Counted from the first letter of the stretch, positions 1-12,085 are shown. The stretch: 64,000 nt of DNA from Chrysoporthe austroafricana (GCA_001051155.2 JYIP02000005.1:3720001-3784000); one strand, 5' to 3'. Notes: generated by a model from the sequence alone, not told the origin. Translations and numbers: made by a program.

Positions 1-1953
1 CTCATCGATGACCTTCTGGATGCGCTCACCATGCTCGGCTTCCAGTTCGATGCTGGTAGGCTGCTCAAGTTCAAAGTCCAGCCACTTGCTCCAGAACTCC
101 CGGCTGTCAGCGTACCACTGGACGTTGTTGCGGAAGACAGTGCGCGCCTCTTCGACGGAGCCTTTCACCTTCCACAGCAAGATAGCCCACTGCGTGACAA
201 GAACCGCCTTGGTATACAGATCCACTGCAGGCGAGTCGATCTGCGCCTTATACACATCAATCGCCGCATCAAGACCACTCTGTCGCCGTTGCAGGTTGGC
301 CCACGAGATGATTGCCTCGACGCAGTTTGGCAGCTTCTGGAGGATGGCTTCATGAATCGCGCGAGCAACATCGGCCCGGCCGCCTGCCTCTTCGAAATAC
401 GCGAACTGCATCCGGATGCCAGGCCTGCTGACCGGCACAAAGAGCGTCACCGCGCGGAGGAAGATGTTTCTCACCTCCTCGTCTTTGTTGGGCTGAGCTG
501 CCATCCATCGCGTATAGCGGAACCAGAACTCGTCGTAGAAGGCACAAGTGACCAGACACCGCTCGTAGAGGGCAGTGATCCTGGGGAAGTCACCTTCTGC
601 TTCCTCGAAGTCCAGGTACTTCCGCCAGTTGGCAAGCTGGGAGTGGTCGAGCTCGGTGACGTGGAAATATGGCCTCTTGATCTCAGACTCGTATGTCCAA
701 CGCTTTGTCGTCTCCGCCTGCGTCTTCTGGAAGACCTCGTAGTATATGCCATCCGTCTTGACGCGGACGTCGCGCTCAATCTCCGCCTCTGACTTAGCCG
801 TGCCGAAGGAAGCTGCCTCAGTCTCAACCTCGGCGCGGAAGCGAGCGAGCAGTTCCGGCTCGACGATCTCGGTCAGGGGCCGGGAGTGCGATAGAGTTCG
901 GAATCGCTCGTAGTATCTGGCGTACTGGTGCATCGGGATGTGGATGACACGTTTCAGGATCGCGTAGATCTTATCTTGTGCCTCCTGCCGCTCCTCGTAC
1001 TCGATATACTTGTCCCAGAAGGGATGCGCCAGGAAGTCAAGTCCCACATGCGTGGCTGCGCGCTCGAACAGTCTAAGACAGGTCAGTTGACAGGAAGCTC
1101 CAGCAGACGGGGTGGGAGAGGGAGGATGGGCAGGATGCAAATACAGGAAGGGATAGAAGTGCGAACAGTAAATCCTTCTCTAAAGTGATCGACGAACAAC
1201 AGCTCAGTGTCTTTGCGACGGGGAAAGCGTAGAGTAGGGGGGGTTTCCATAGCGAGTATGATGATGATGATGTGGTTTGAAAAATCAACAGTGCCTGGTA
1301 GATTCTGTGAGACGCGATCCCAGCGGTAGATGGTGGCCCTTGGTATTTCTCACCGGAACCCATTGTTGCGGTCAAAAAGTCATCTGGTCTTGGCGGGATC
1401 GGCTGCCGAGTTTTGCGGCAAATCGCGATCTTGACGGACGCGCCGATGGCTGAAGAGGTTATGGGGGAAGGAAAGTAGCCATATTCACTTACTCTCTCAC
1501 GAGGGGGGCGACGTGGGTAGTCTCCATCTTGAAGGCGCAGTAGTCCGTCCAGAGGTCAACGGAGTTGGTGATGCTAGCGCAACCTCGCTCGTAGACCATC
1601 TCTGCGGACTCTGGGCCCGAGATGTTGAATTCCAGGTCCGCATACTTCTTCCAGTATCCGAAGAGGAGGGGAAATTTGAGGAGGAAGCGGTCGTAGGCGT
1701 CGCGCAACGTCGCCAGTGCCTGGGGGCTGGAATTCCTGTTAAGGCCTCCCTCGAGGCTCTCGCACGCGCGCACCAGCTTTTCCCAGGCTTCAAAGCTGTC
1801 AGGGTCGGCGTCCTGCCCGAAACAATGAGATCAGCATGCATTCAGGCAGTTGCCATTGCGCCGTTTCCCAGAAAGACCTACCACTTCATTGTTGAGCTTG
1901 CGGATCTCGGCGTTCTCCTCGTCGGAGCCGCCAAAGTTTTGGAAGTCAGCCAT
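1..1953 (-). CDS. prp39: Pre-mRNA-processing factor 39 (Prp39), partial
   Basis: U1 snRNP component of the HAT (half-TPR) repeat family, acting in 5' splice-site recognition in the nucleus. The gene is read leftwards and leaves the window at position 1, so the C-terminal part is missing. Exons are 1882-1953 (24 codons from ATG, starting MADFQNFGGSDEEN), 1493-1812 and 1-1072. Introns are 1813-1881 (69 nt) and 1073-1492 (420 nt, long for this window). Visible HAT signatures include FPLLFGYWKKYADLEF with VDLWTDYCAFK in exon 2, and FWDKYIEYEERQEAQDK, WRKYLDFEEAEGDFPR and FWSKWLDFELEQP in exon 3. The match to fungal Prp39 runs continuously through all three exons, which supports the splice sites. 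It faces the synaptojanin-like gene across about 1.7 kb. The identity is secure; only the extent beyond the window is unknown. Confidence 0.93.
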
Positions 1954-3689
1954 CTGCGGTGTGCTTATGCGATGATGCTAAGGCTGCCTGGCGTCAGAGT
2001 TGGCGTAGACAACTGGGGACAGATTAAGAATGGCTGCGCTGAGTACGGATGTGCAGCGGGCTCGAGAGAAATGGTCGAGTTCCCCGGCGTAATGGATATC
2101 ACGCCAGAAATGGGGAGGTTGGGGCGATGAAGGTTGAAAAAGGAGACAGGATGGATGGACGGATGATTCCAGCTTGCGCAGGTTGCAAATTCACAGCTGC
2201 GCCAACCCCTGCTGCTCGGGAAGGGATCGACCTGGCGACTTGGCGAGAGCTGCACCGAGTACTTCTCATTGGCCTATCATAGCACAGACGTACCGGCTGC
2301 AGTGTGCCTTATGTAAACAGGGATCCACCGAGCTGCCACTTTAAAATTCTACCACGTTTCGGTCCCATAACACGCGTTTCTCTCCTCCCTCACAACATGA
2401 GCTTATGATGATTTACTTAAAACAAACATGATAGGAAGAGGATGACTCTGCCAGACATGGCGAGTATGATCTTACCCATTGTATAATATCTGAAGCTCAG
2501 CCATCAACAAATACCCTCCTTCAGTATTTGTCCCCTTGTTACCCAGCTCAGCCTTTGTCTCTCATATCAGGTACCTCATGATTTCCCTCCACGGCGTGGC
2601 TCTCTATGGAGAGCTCAGCCTACCTATCATGCCCACCTGTAACGGCAGTCAGTCGTGGCCATAGCATAGCCTTGTCTATTCACAGTGACCTCCCCCACCC
2701 CTTGCAGGAGCACTAGAGTTTACATAGTATACATGTCGACCTTGGCCCACAGGAGGATCAGGAAGCTTTCAGTGCTGCTGGTTTGCATGGACAGGCAGAT
2801 GAGGATTTTTCAGGGGCAGATGGTCACGCGGAACAGCCCGCACCAGGCATCCAGGAAGGGAATGCTCGTCCGAACGATGCGTGGTCATGTGTTTCAGGAT
2901 GGGGGCGGGTCATTTCGGAAACTTGGCCTGCAGATTTGTGATGTTGCCCCTGGCCTCGGACATACGCTGCTAGAGAATGATTTCTGTAAATGCACCTGGC
3001 GGTCGACGTACAGCCTATCTACATTGCCAGGTTACACAATTGCGGCCTTCAAGGACGCGCCGTCGACAAAGAGTCAGTCCCGGGGGTTCTTCCGTGGGAG
3101 AACGTGTCGAGGGAGTTCGCCATGGGCCTCCGCATCTCTGGTGCTGTGGCCTGTCTGCAGCACGTGCGTAAGGCGAGATAGCATCGTACGAACTCTATTA
3201 CCTGCCTCTCGTCGCAGAACAGGCACTCCAGGAGCATAGATCGAGATGAAGCACCATCTCGACCTCGCGCACTCGCAGAGCCGCATTTCTGGGTTCCCCA
3301 TGGGGTCCTCTCATACCCGCCTCGGAATCTCGCAGGGCTGAAGAGGTGCACGGGCCGTCCTAACACGTCATTGGCTCCGTCACAAGGCGGGCAGCTGCAC
3401 GGCCGATGCAGTTCTGGCATTTTGCATCTGACGTGCAATCTCGACAAATCTGGTAGCCGACGACCTCGAAATAGCCAATTCAGTGATATTTTCAGCAGCG
3501 ATAGTCCCGTCAGTCTACAATCATCAACCTAAATCGATCCGGCCCCTCTTGAATACGTCTCCCGTGCTATTCTCCCTGTGCCTCGTCAGACAGGACATGT
3601 GTCACCGCCCGTGTCGGTTGTCCTCTTGAGAGTCGAGCACGCCCGGCTCGCTTCCAGCTGAAGCGGCCCTCGCCCTGGCCAGCAAGAGC
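1954..3689. other. Intergenic region between prp39 and the SAC/5-phosphatase gene
   Basis: About 1.7 kb between two divergent start codons. It must hold both promoters. Open frames here (for example 2685-3239 plus) have no recognisable domain, and frames overlap on both strands. No clear repeat or RNA gene was seen. Confidence 0.6.
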
Positions 3690-6600
3690 ATGGAACCCGG
3701 CGCTCCCGCTCTCTGGAGCGGCCAGGCGCCCTCTCCCGAGAAGTCCTCCCAGCTCCTGATCCGCGACTATCCTCACCGCGCCATCGCTATCGTCTCCAAC
3801 GACCACGCCCTCATCTTTCGCCATAGCCCCACCACCAGCGAGGCCATCGCCAATGGCTCCCTCACCTCCGTCTCCTCGGCCCGGCCCCGAGCTGGCACCG
3901 GCGGCAGCGCGTCCGACGGCCATACACCCAAGTGTATGGTCGAGTTTACAACTGTGTCCAAGAAGACCCTCAGCGAGTACAGGCCTCTGACGGCGCGGCC
4001 GATATATGGTACTTTGGGCCTGATATCCGTGGGCCGCGATGTCTTCTTGTGTGTTATCACGCACGCTTCGCGGGTCTCTACCTTGCGTCCGGGCGAGACC
4101 GTCGAGAGGATACTGGCGGTTGAGTTCTACAGCCTAAATACCTCCGAGTACGATGACGTCTTTTCCACCGTCGATCCCTACGAGTTTGAGATGTCGGACA
4201 ACGCCTCCATCTATGGTCAGACCCTGAACAGGAGGGAGGGCGTGGAGCACCCGTGCTCAGATGTACAGAAGCTGTTGAGCAATGGGAGCTTCTACTATAG
4301 TACCGATTTCGACCTCACGAACCGGCTGCAGGACAGGCCGCCGGATGCAAATACCTTCGACATTGACAACTTCGACGAGGGCTTCCTCTGGAATTCGTAC
4401 ATGATCAATCCGCTGGTGAAATTCCGGTCGCGGCTGATGCATCACGAGAGGGAGCTTCTAGACCAGTCGCGAATCCTGACTTCGGCCATACGAGGGTTCT
4501 GCCTGACCATGACTATCCCTCAGTCGGTAGCTCCCTTACGACAGACGACAGGCATGCCGTCCTACCTGACGATTATATCCCGCCTATCCTGCCGGCGGGC
4601 TGGGACACGATTCAATTCAAGAGGCATTGACGATGACGGCAATGTGGCCAATTTTGTGGAGACCGAGACAATATACTGGAGTCCGTCAGGCGTCTTGTTC
4701 TCCTATGCCCAAGTCCGAGGCTCGGTTCCGGTGTTCTGGGAGCAGGCAGCAGGCCTGCTACCGGGCCAGCAGAAAATCAGCATCACCCGATCACCCGACG
4801 GCACGCAGCCTGCCTTCAATAAACACTTCTCGGACCTGGAGCATAACTACGGGGCCGTCCACGTGGTCAATCTGCTTAGTGAGTCGAAGCCCGGAGAGGT
4901 TGAGCTTAGCCAGCTGTACCGCTACGGGATCAATCACTGTCCCTTGAGTCGACCAGAGGACAAACAATCTCGGGAGCACGCTTTGTTGAAAGCAACAGAG
5001 TACGACTTCCATGCTGAAACGAAAGGACCAACGGGCTACGAGGCCGCCAGGGAAATCCGTCTGTACATCGAGGACTCAGCAGAAGGATTTGCCTACTATC
5101 TGGCGGAAGAGACAGACAGCCCCGGGGAACATGCAAATGGCACACCTCACACTAACAGACGATATGTGGTTGTATTACAACAGGAAGGCGTCTTCCGGAC
5201 GAATTGTCTTGATTGCCTGGACCGTACGAACCTGATCCAGACCCTCATATCCCAGATGGCTGTCGAGGCGTTCCTCGGTCATCGCGCAGAACATGCCTCA
5301 CCGGATTTTTGGATGAAGCACTCGAGTCTCTGGGCCGACAATGGAGACAACTTGTCGCGTATCTACGCTGGCACGGGGGCTTTGAAGTCCTCGTTCACAC
5401 GCCACGGAAAGATGTCTCTCGCTGGCGCCATTGCAGACGCCCGCAAGTCTGCAACCCGGCTGTACATCAACAACTTTACGGACAAGCAGAGGCAGAATAC
5501 CATCGATATGCTCCTGGGCCGGCTGGTAGGACAGTCACCGGTTTCTCTCTATGACCCCATCAACGACTATGTCAATGGGGAGCTAAATAGACGTGGTGCG
5601 GAGTTCTCGTCAACCGAAAACATCAGGATGTGGGTTGCCATTATTATTCTCGCCCGCATTCTTGCCACTAACTCATGACAGCTTGGTTGGAACTTTCAAC
5701 CTGAATGGCCGGACCGATGGCATAGATGAAGATCTCTCCGCGTGGCTATGCCCCGAGGTAACCGGGACAACACAGCCCGAGGTCATTGTCGTCGGGTTCC
5801 AAGAGATCGTCGAGTTGAGTCCGCAACAGATCATGAACAGCGACCCTACTAGGAAGCAACTCTGGGAGCACGCTGTACGGAATTGTCTCAACGATCGAGC
5901 CCAACAGATTGGTGGCGAGAAATATGTGCTCCTGCGAAGTGGTCAGCTTGTTGGCGCAGCACTTTGCATCTTTGTGCGGGCTTCAGTCCTCTCGCATATC
6001 AAAAACGTGGAGGGCTCGGTGAAGAAGACCGGGCTTTCCGGCATGGCTGGCAACAAGGGTGCGGTAGCGATCAGGATGGACTACGCAAACACTCACATCT
6101 GCTTTGTTACTGCACATCTGGCTGCTGGCTTTGCCAACTACGATGAGAGAAACAAGGACTATGCCACGATAAGTCATGGACTACGCTTCCAGCGAAATAG
6201 AGGCATTGATGATCACGGTATGAGTCTCAACCAATGAAACTGTGCATGGCGAGTACTGATCGGAATTCCAGATACCGTCGTCTGGCTCGGTGACTTCAAT
6301 TACCGAATCGGGCTGTCCTGGGAGCGAGCCACCGAGCTAGTCCAACAAAAAGATCTCGAGCGATTGTATGAGAATGACCAGCTGAATCTACAGATGGTTG
6401 CTGGCCTGTCGTTCCCATTCTACTCCGAAGCTCGCATCACCTTCATGCCGACATACAAGTTCGACATTGGCACCGACAACTACGACTCGTCAGAAAAGCA
6501 ACGTATCCCAGCGTGGACAGATCGTATTCTGCGCAAGGGACCCAACCTTCGTCAATTGGCGTACAACTCCGCTCCGCTCAAGTTCTCGGACCATCGGCCT

Positions 6601-7899
6601 GTGTATGCTCTCTTCGAATGTCAAGTGAGCATCGTCAACGAGGCGCAGAGGGACAAGATCAGCCGCGACGTGTATCTAAGGCGGAAGGCAGAGGTCGGAG
6701 ATGCCACAGCAAACCTCAACGCCGAGGATACTGAGGATGAAGACTTGATCGGCTACGACGCCATAGAGCCAGGCCTACCTCCTGCTAGCTCTGATCGTCA
6801 GAAGTGGTGGCTGGACAATGGGAAACAAGCCAAGTCCACCATTACACCGCCAAAGCCAATGGATAGTTCCACATCGACAATTCTCAATCCCAACCGACAG
6901 CCAAATCCCTTTACCCCATCAGATGAGCCTGACTGGGTTACGGTACCGCGGTCAGACTCTCGATTATCATCCTTCTCAAGCATGTCTACGTCACCATACG
7001 AACATATCAACCACTCTACCTTCCTACCCTCGCTATCCTCATCCGTCTCAAGTACACCTCCGCAGCGAAAGTTGCCTCCGCCTTACGACCCGTCAGCGCT
7101 CCCTGCGAAGGTGGGCAGATTAACAGTGAACGACGAGCAACACCAACCTCTACAGTTTAAGAAAATAGAAGCACCGCCAGCACCACCGCCTAGGAGGACG
7201 ACTGGTCAAAATCTATATTTCCCGCCACCGCCAAACCAAACACCTGTACCTTCGGTCGGCAGCGTCGCGAGAAAACCGGCGCCCCCACCACCCCTCCCTC
7301 GACCAGCTTCTGCCGCCTCTTCTACATCTCAGAAGACATCTAAGGGTCCACCACCTGCTGTGGCCAAGAAACCGGCGCATCTAGTCACCACCCCACCTAT
7401 TGACGCACACTCAAGTGCCTCTCTTTCGCCTACTGAGGCCAAGGCGAGACCGATACCCCCTCGCAGGCCCTCTGCCAGTGTGCAGGACGTATCCAGGCCT
7501 GCAGTCCGCGACGGCTTGCACCGCACCTCATCCGCAAGAGCCGCGTCTTCTTCTTACCGTTACCAGGATCAGTCATCAGCACCGCTGCCACCGCCCCGTA
7601 GAGCGGGTACCTCCTCGGCGGCAACGACCTCACCTGCGCCTAGTATCAAAGGATGGGCGCCACCTGGGGCTGTGGGACTGGTCGGACTCGGGCTGTCAAA
7701 GGATGAACGTCCCGCTCTGCCCGCCAGGAAACCTGTAGTTATGAGCTCTCCAACTCCTCCTGGGCTCCCGTCCCGAAAACCTGCTCCTCCCCCGACGGCG
7801 AAGAAGCCGGCGGTCAATGCCAAGAGCCCTGTGGTGGATCTGTTGGGCGATGATGGATCGAACACAATAGGGGCCTGGGAGGCTCTAAAGCCTTCTTGA
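3690..7899 (+). CDS. Synaptojanin-like phosphoinositide phosphatase (SAC + inositol 5-phosphatase)
   Basis: Two-domain lipid phosphatase of the yeast INP52/INP53 type that removes phosphates from PI(4,5)P2 and phosphatidylinositol monophosphates in endocytosis and Golgi-endosome traffic. Exons are 3690-5629, 5682-6217 and 6272-7899; introns of 52 and 54 nt; 1367 aa. The SAC domain fills roughly residues 50-560 and keeps the catalytic Cx5R motif NCLDCLDRTN (C506, R512), so it is probably active, unlike yeast Inp51. The 5-phosphatase domain (about 648-940) has GTFNLNG, GFQEIVELSPQQ, GMAGNKGAVAIRM, WLGDFNYRIG, RIPAWTDRIL and KFSDHRPVYALFE. The tail from about residue 1000 is rich in proline with many PxxP and RKPAPPP-like stretches, typical of binding sites for SH3 proteins of actin patches. 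The first ATG lies just before the SAC homology. The first 5' splice site (GTGGGT) was chosen because it joins IR to LVGTFNLNG in frame. Confidence 0.95.
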
Positions 7900-8591
7900 T
7901 AGTCGGGACGAGAAGGTGGACTCGATTGAATAGAAATGTACCTGATCAAAGGTGTCTTTCCAGCTAATGACTCCCGGGCAGTAGCGCCGGCTGAAGGTCC
8001 GTGTGAACCAATGAGCTTAACACTGTCAATTTCGGCAACATCGCGCTACGGTAGTACGTGCGGGGAACTAGAGTGCACGGTGCGGGAGATTCGACTCAAC
8101 TCAACGTCACTCGTACATCCGTAGGGGCATCACTCCTCAACACCGGCCTATCCGGAACTCAACATTGCTTCGAATGACCCAATGCGCTTCACTCCAAACG
8201 CGCATATATTAGAGAGCCTTTTTACAGTGTTTCGGACCCCCCACCCCAAGTTCGCGACGATGTGATGGTATATATATGTGCTCTCGACAGTGCACAACTT
8301 CGACCGGCATTGCGAGACTGAGGCTCTGGATAAAGCCTCACATCAGAGGACTAGTATATAGTACGTATCTGTCTCGCAGAGATTATTACCTCTCCCTCCC
8401 TGAAACACCCTTCGCGCCTCCATACAAACTGTGACTTCTTATTTCTGCAATACCCAAACTTTCACACATCAATGTGCGTCACGGAACCTATCCAACCCCG
8501 TCACATATCACCCTCAACTTAAGCACAAGGAACGATCCCCCCAACCAAAAAAAGAACGTAACCCCGATCCCACCCGGCTCTTGGCCCTACG
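7900..8591. other. Intergenic / 3' UTR stretch
   Basis: About 0.7 kb after the phosphatase stop codon. It is lower in GC than the coding exons, with a TATATATA-like tract near 8268-8278. It probably holds the 3' UTR and the leader of the next ORF. No RNA gene or repeat was seen. Confidence 0.5.
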
Positions 8592-9014
8592 ATGGACCAG
8601 GCTGGCTTTCTAGCCGTCGCCGCGGCCGTCGCAGTCCTAGGCCGCATCCTCGCGGCCGTGGCCTTCCTGGCCTGCTGGACGCCCCGCGAGCAGCAAAATG
8701 GCGCGCCGGCAGGGAAAAGGCAATGCGGCCCGTCCGTGACGACGAGCGGCGCTAGGCCGCGCGGGACCGTGCCGACATCCGGCATACGGATTACCCTGTT
8801 CCTCATGGCAACTCAGGTGGTGGGCAACCCCCCGCCCGCAGAAGCCAGAGGAGCCTCGCCAAGCTCGCGTGAGCCCCCCGGGCGCGCAGAGGAGTCTCGT
8901 TGTGCGAAGACTCGCGCCCTGGCGAGCGTCGTCGCCATGCTCGTGGCAACTTTCATCCTAGATATCACCGCCTTGAGCGTAGCAGTCCACATTATACCGA
9001 ACCCGCAGCAATAG
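8592..9014 (+). CDS. Hypothetical small protein with two hydrophobic segments
   Basis: 140-codon single-exon ORF, not recognised. Residues about 5-28 (AGFLAVAAAVAVLGRIL onward) and about 109-133 (LASVVAMLVATFILDITA onward) are hydrophobic enough to span a membrane; the middle is polar and rich in Pro, Arg and Gly. A 5' leader without other long frames precedes it. It sits 144 bp upstream of another plus-strand ORF but ends in its own stop, so it is not simply that gene's first exon. The alternative is a chance frame in GC-rich DNA. Confidence 0.3.
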   Translation: MDQAGFLAVAAAVAVLGRILAAVAFLACWTPREQQNGAPAGKRQCGPSVTTSGARPRGTVPTSGIRITLFLMATQVVGNPPPAEARGASPSSREPPGRAEESRCAKTRALASVVAMLVATFILDITALSVAVHIIPNPQQ

Positions 9015-9158
9015 CAGACATCGTCCCTCTGGGAACAGCCGGACTAGGGGTCATGAGACGTACGAGTATATCTAACAATGTCGTTAGGCACGTCTTTTGG
9101 TGAAGCAAGACGCCGAAAAGGGGCAGCATCAAAGTAAATACAGCATTATAGTTCCAAC

Positions 9159-9773
9159 ATGGCGACTGACGGTCCGCCTCCTGCTCCCACGCAGAGCATA
9201 GCCGACAAACTCCTCCCCCCGATAAGGCGAAAACAGATCGAGGTATGGCTCGACGAGACAGTCGAATTCCAGTCACTCCAGAACTGCACCAGTGACAAGC
9301 GCTCCGGCCATGCTATGGATGCAGCCAGGTCACCATCACAGCAGCCCAGGCACTCATCCTCCAAGCTTACAACCTGCCCGGTCTGCGGCCGGCCCTTTAT
9401 AGGCGAGAAGCCACCGCCACCAACGGCGGCGGCATCGCCAACCGCAACAGCTGGCTCCCTATGCCAGCCGTCAGAGGCCAGGAAACCAACAGCGAAGCCC
9501 AAAGCAGTCCTCCGGGGCCTCAAGTCCGCCATGACATCCTTCAAGCCCAAGGACGTCGAAGAGAGATATGACCCGGCGCTATCAACAAAGATGTTCTTCG
9601 CCGCCTCTACCAGCAACAACGATGCTGGCGGCGGCGGCGCTCCCTCCGCCAGCCGCCTCGGCAGCTCAGATGATAATGACGACGGCGACCGGGGTCTAAA
9701 TGAGAAACTGGCACGGCTCAGGAGGGCCCAGAAGTTGCTGCAGAGAAACCAGCCGAAGGAAGGGGATGGATGA
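9159..9773 (+). CDS. Hypothetical protein with CPVCG motif
   Basis: 204-codon single-exon ORF, not assigned to a family. The N-terminus (IADKLLPPIRRKQIEVWLDE) is helical and charged. Residues about 70-80 hold TTCPVCGRPFIGEK, which looks like half of a zinc ribbon with no obvious second CxxC. The middle has a basic patch (VLRGLKSAMTSFKPKDVEER), and the C-terminus is an acidic then helical segment (LNEKLARLRRAQKLLQRN). A reverse-strand frame (9146-9784) covers the same DNA, but the plus frame has the more protein-like composition: lysine-rich segments, a CxxC, and a helical C-terminus. It may be a genuine lineage-specific nuclear or RNA-associated protein; this is inference. Confidence 0.5.
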   Translation: MATDGPPPAPTQSIADKLLPPIRRKQIEVWLDETVEFQSLQNCTSDKRSGHAMDAARSPSQQPRHSSSKLTTCPVCGRPFIGEKPPPPTAAASPTATAGSLCQPSEARKPTAKPKAVLRGLKSAMTSFKPKDVEERYDPALSTKMFFAASTSNNDAGGGGAPSASRLGSSDDNDDGDRGLNEKLARLRRAQKLLQRNQPKEGDG

Positions 9774-11713
9774 TTTGAGTTCACTCTGCTTATGCGTCCG
9801 GCCTTCCTCTTACCATACTATCGACTTTCAACTACCTTTAGCAGTGGTGGATCAGTAGTGCAAGCAGGGAATTTTAGGATTAATAAGAGTATGATATAGG
9901 CACAGAACAGTTTCAACGGAGAAAAACCCCCGAGCTCGCCGCGCTGAGAGCCTTATGCTGCCATCTGTGAATGCTCCGCTAAATCCGAGCCTAGCCCCAT
10001 GATCTGACCTCGACAGTGGCCGTCGCCCAACAAGACAGCGATAAGAAAATTGCCCTATTCGGAAGCCCCCTTCCTTCAGCCGCGTCCTCGTATAAGTCGC
10101 CGGCCCCTACAACCACAGGGCCCGGCCGAGTCGAGGTGGCCAGAACGCGCAACTGCGTGAGGCCGGCCGACCCCATCATTCGGGCCTCCACCGGTCCTTC
10201 CCCGCAGGGCATACACCGAGTTCATGAGGCTCGCCAGACCGCAGTGCAAAGAGGGTGTGCGTACTCGACACCTCGCGTCGAGTCGTCGTCGTCACCCTCC
10301 TCCCCCCGGCGACTCTACGGTGCGCCACCCGAAGCCATTCGGATGTACACTTTTGAGAAAAGGGGCACACTCTTCGGGTCCTTCGTGGTGTGAACTGCTC
10401 GCTGGTGCCTGGTCTCCTGCATCTGGGCGTCTTCGTGTCCGAGATCCTGAGGTCGTCCTGCAGCATTCCTGCGCCTCCACCTCACGGCGAGGCTGCACAG
10501 TTCACAAAATGAATCCGAATCGTTAAGTCTCTCTGATTTTAGCCTCAATATGGGCAAATACACCTCTCTTAAAAGTTTTCTTCGCCTGAAAGGAGTCAAG
10601 CACGTGTGAGGCGAGCCGTGAGACAAGGGCGCGTCCCGTCTAGGAAACTCTAGCAGGACAGATTTTCCCACAAGTGATCTTTCTTGACCAACCTTAAGCC
10701 ACAGGATGGATAGTTCCCGTAAGGAACAGCCATACGAGTGCGAGTCTAGACACAAACCAGCATGCTCGTTTTCAAGAAGATCGGCGGGCACCCGAGCCCA
10801 AACGACGCATGAAGGATTTCACCGGAGACCTGTCTGCAGACAAACACTGTGACGCAATGATTCCTTCGCGGCCGATGAGGGTGTCTACTGAGACACGATC
10901 TCAAGCACCCTCTGTGTGTCAGGGGCGGCGAGTGTGGTCTCCTGCCTCATTCTCACCACCGGGGGGGGGCGGCCGTTCTTGAACTACAGCGCCGCACCGC
11001 ACTTGCATTTACCATATTCAATGGAGATTGCACTTGGCTACGTTTACTTGTTATCGTCTCTCAGTCCTGCGTGGGGTAGATAGGCGACCCGCAGTTTGTG
11101 ATTTCACCTCAGCAGAGTGCGCCGATCGCCCGACCGGGCTACCGTTCACGATCCGGCGCGAAGGATCTCACCCGCAGCGCAGCGACCTCGAGGCTGCGGA
11201 GGATCGGGCCAGGCCGCACATGCCGGTCTGTGCCTGACCTTTATGGGAAATATTCTCACCTTGCGCCACCGCAAATAGATTCTTGTACCCCCAACATTGG
11301 TTTCAACTCGCCCAAAGGGCTCGGCCGCCAGCGTAGTGTGAGGAGGGTGGAGGGCTGGCACGCTGCAGTCCGGGGCGGGCTCAAAATGTTCGGCGCGCCC
11401 CCCAGCCTCGCCGGCTTCTTCGCCACTCGGAGAATACCTTCTCAAGCGATGCTGCGGTGTAACGCCTGCTCGTGAGCAATACGGTTGGAGTCGGCTTGTC
11501 AAAAGACAAAGCAGGGTCAGCTGGCTCTTGCGCCTTCTTCATCCTGTTGTGGTCCTTTGTCTGTCCACAGTCTGGAAATCCTTCTTTATTCCTTTCGTCC
11601 CCGGGGATCCCGCCACTCCGCAGTGGTCGTGATATACGCCTGTGGAGCCCAGAAGTCGAGCTCGTCACCAGTCCAGTCACCCTACGATCTCTGGCCGATA
11701 GCACGTCGAGACA
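9774..11713. other. Gene-poor stretch
   Basis: About 1.9 kb. Overlapping open frames occur on both strands (for example 10016-10393 plus, 10315-10791 minus, 11098-11475 plus), with no domain, no consistent frame and no splice-supported extension. A G run lies near 10964-10972. No convincing gene. Confidence 0.5.
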
Positions 11714-12085
11714 ATGATCACTCCAGCCACCACCGAGGACGCAGGGGAGAGCACAGCCGGTGTAGCGGGGCCGAGCGGTCCCCGCTGTCCTCCTTCCAGA
11801 AGCTGGTCATGCGGCGACCTTGACAAACACCGGGCCGAGGTCAAGTTCGGCAAAGCAAAACTCGCGACACTACTGAGACCAAAAGATGTCCACACCGTCA
11901 AGATCGGGATCATGTTCGGGGAGGCGAAGATGGCGCGACTTCTCAGGCCGAAGGGCGTTCAGTCCATCAGGGCCGAGAACATACATGGCAGGGTGGTCTG
12001 GAAGATCATGACCCCCAACACCTTTGTGGACACAGCAACCATCGAGACACCAGATGCAGGAGAGGTTAAGAGTGCGTGCGAGTGA
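11714..12085 (+). CDS. Small orphan protein with two diverged 23-residue tandem repeats
   Basis: 123-codon single-exon ORF from ATG 11714 to TGA 12085, not recognised. Residues 45-63 (FGKAKLATLLRPKDVHTVK) and 68-86 (FGEAKMARLLRPKGVQSIR) align without gaps, 23 residues (69 nt) apart. Of 19 aligned codon pairs, 2 are identical, 9 differ synonymously and 8 change the residue; five of those changes are conservative (L/M, T/S, V/I, K/R, H/Q). This pattern suggests the duplicated segment evolved as protein. The N-terminal 35 residues are Ser/Thr/Gly-rich and the C-terminus (VVWKIMTPNTFVDTATIE) could be strand-rich. It is isolated between gene-poor stretches, which favours a lineage-specific gene or the remnant of a larger one. 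Confidence 0.5.
   Translation: MITPATTEDAGESTAGVAGPSGPRCPPSRSWSCGDLDKHRAEVKFGKAKLATLLRPKDVHTVKIGIMFGEAKMARLLRPKGVQSIRAENIHGRVVWKIMTPNTFVDTATIETPDAGEVKSACE
11846..11971 (+). repeat. Two-copy coding tandem repeat, 69-nt period
   Basis: Copies begin at 11846 and 11915, each with a TTCGG start, inside the orphan ORF. DNA identity is modest because most codons differ at the third position, while the encoded motif FGxAK-(L/M)-A-x-LLRPK is kept. No third copy is visible on either side. Confidence 0.6.

Noticed and set aside
31..792. 253-codon plus-strand frame
   Set aside because: Antisense to prp39 exon 3, which carries clear HAT repeats.
9146..9784. 212-codon minus-strand frame
   Set aside because: Mirror of the 9159-9773 plus ORF, which has the more protein-like sequence; neither is proven.
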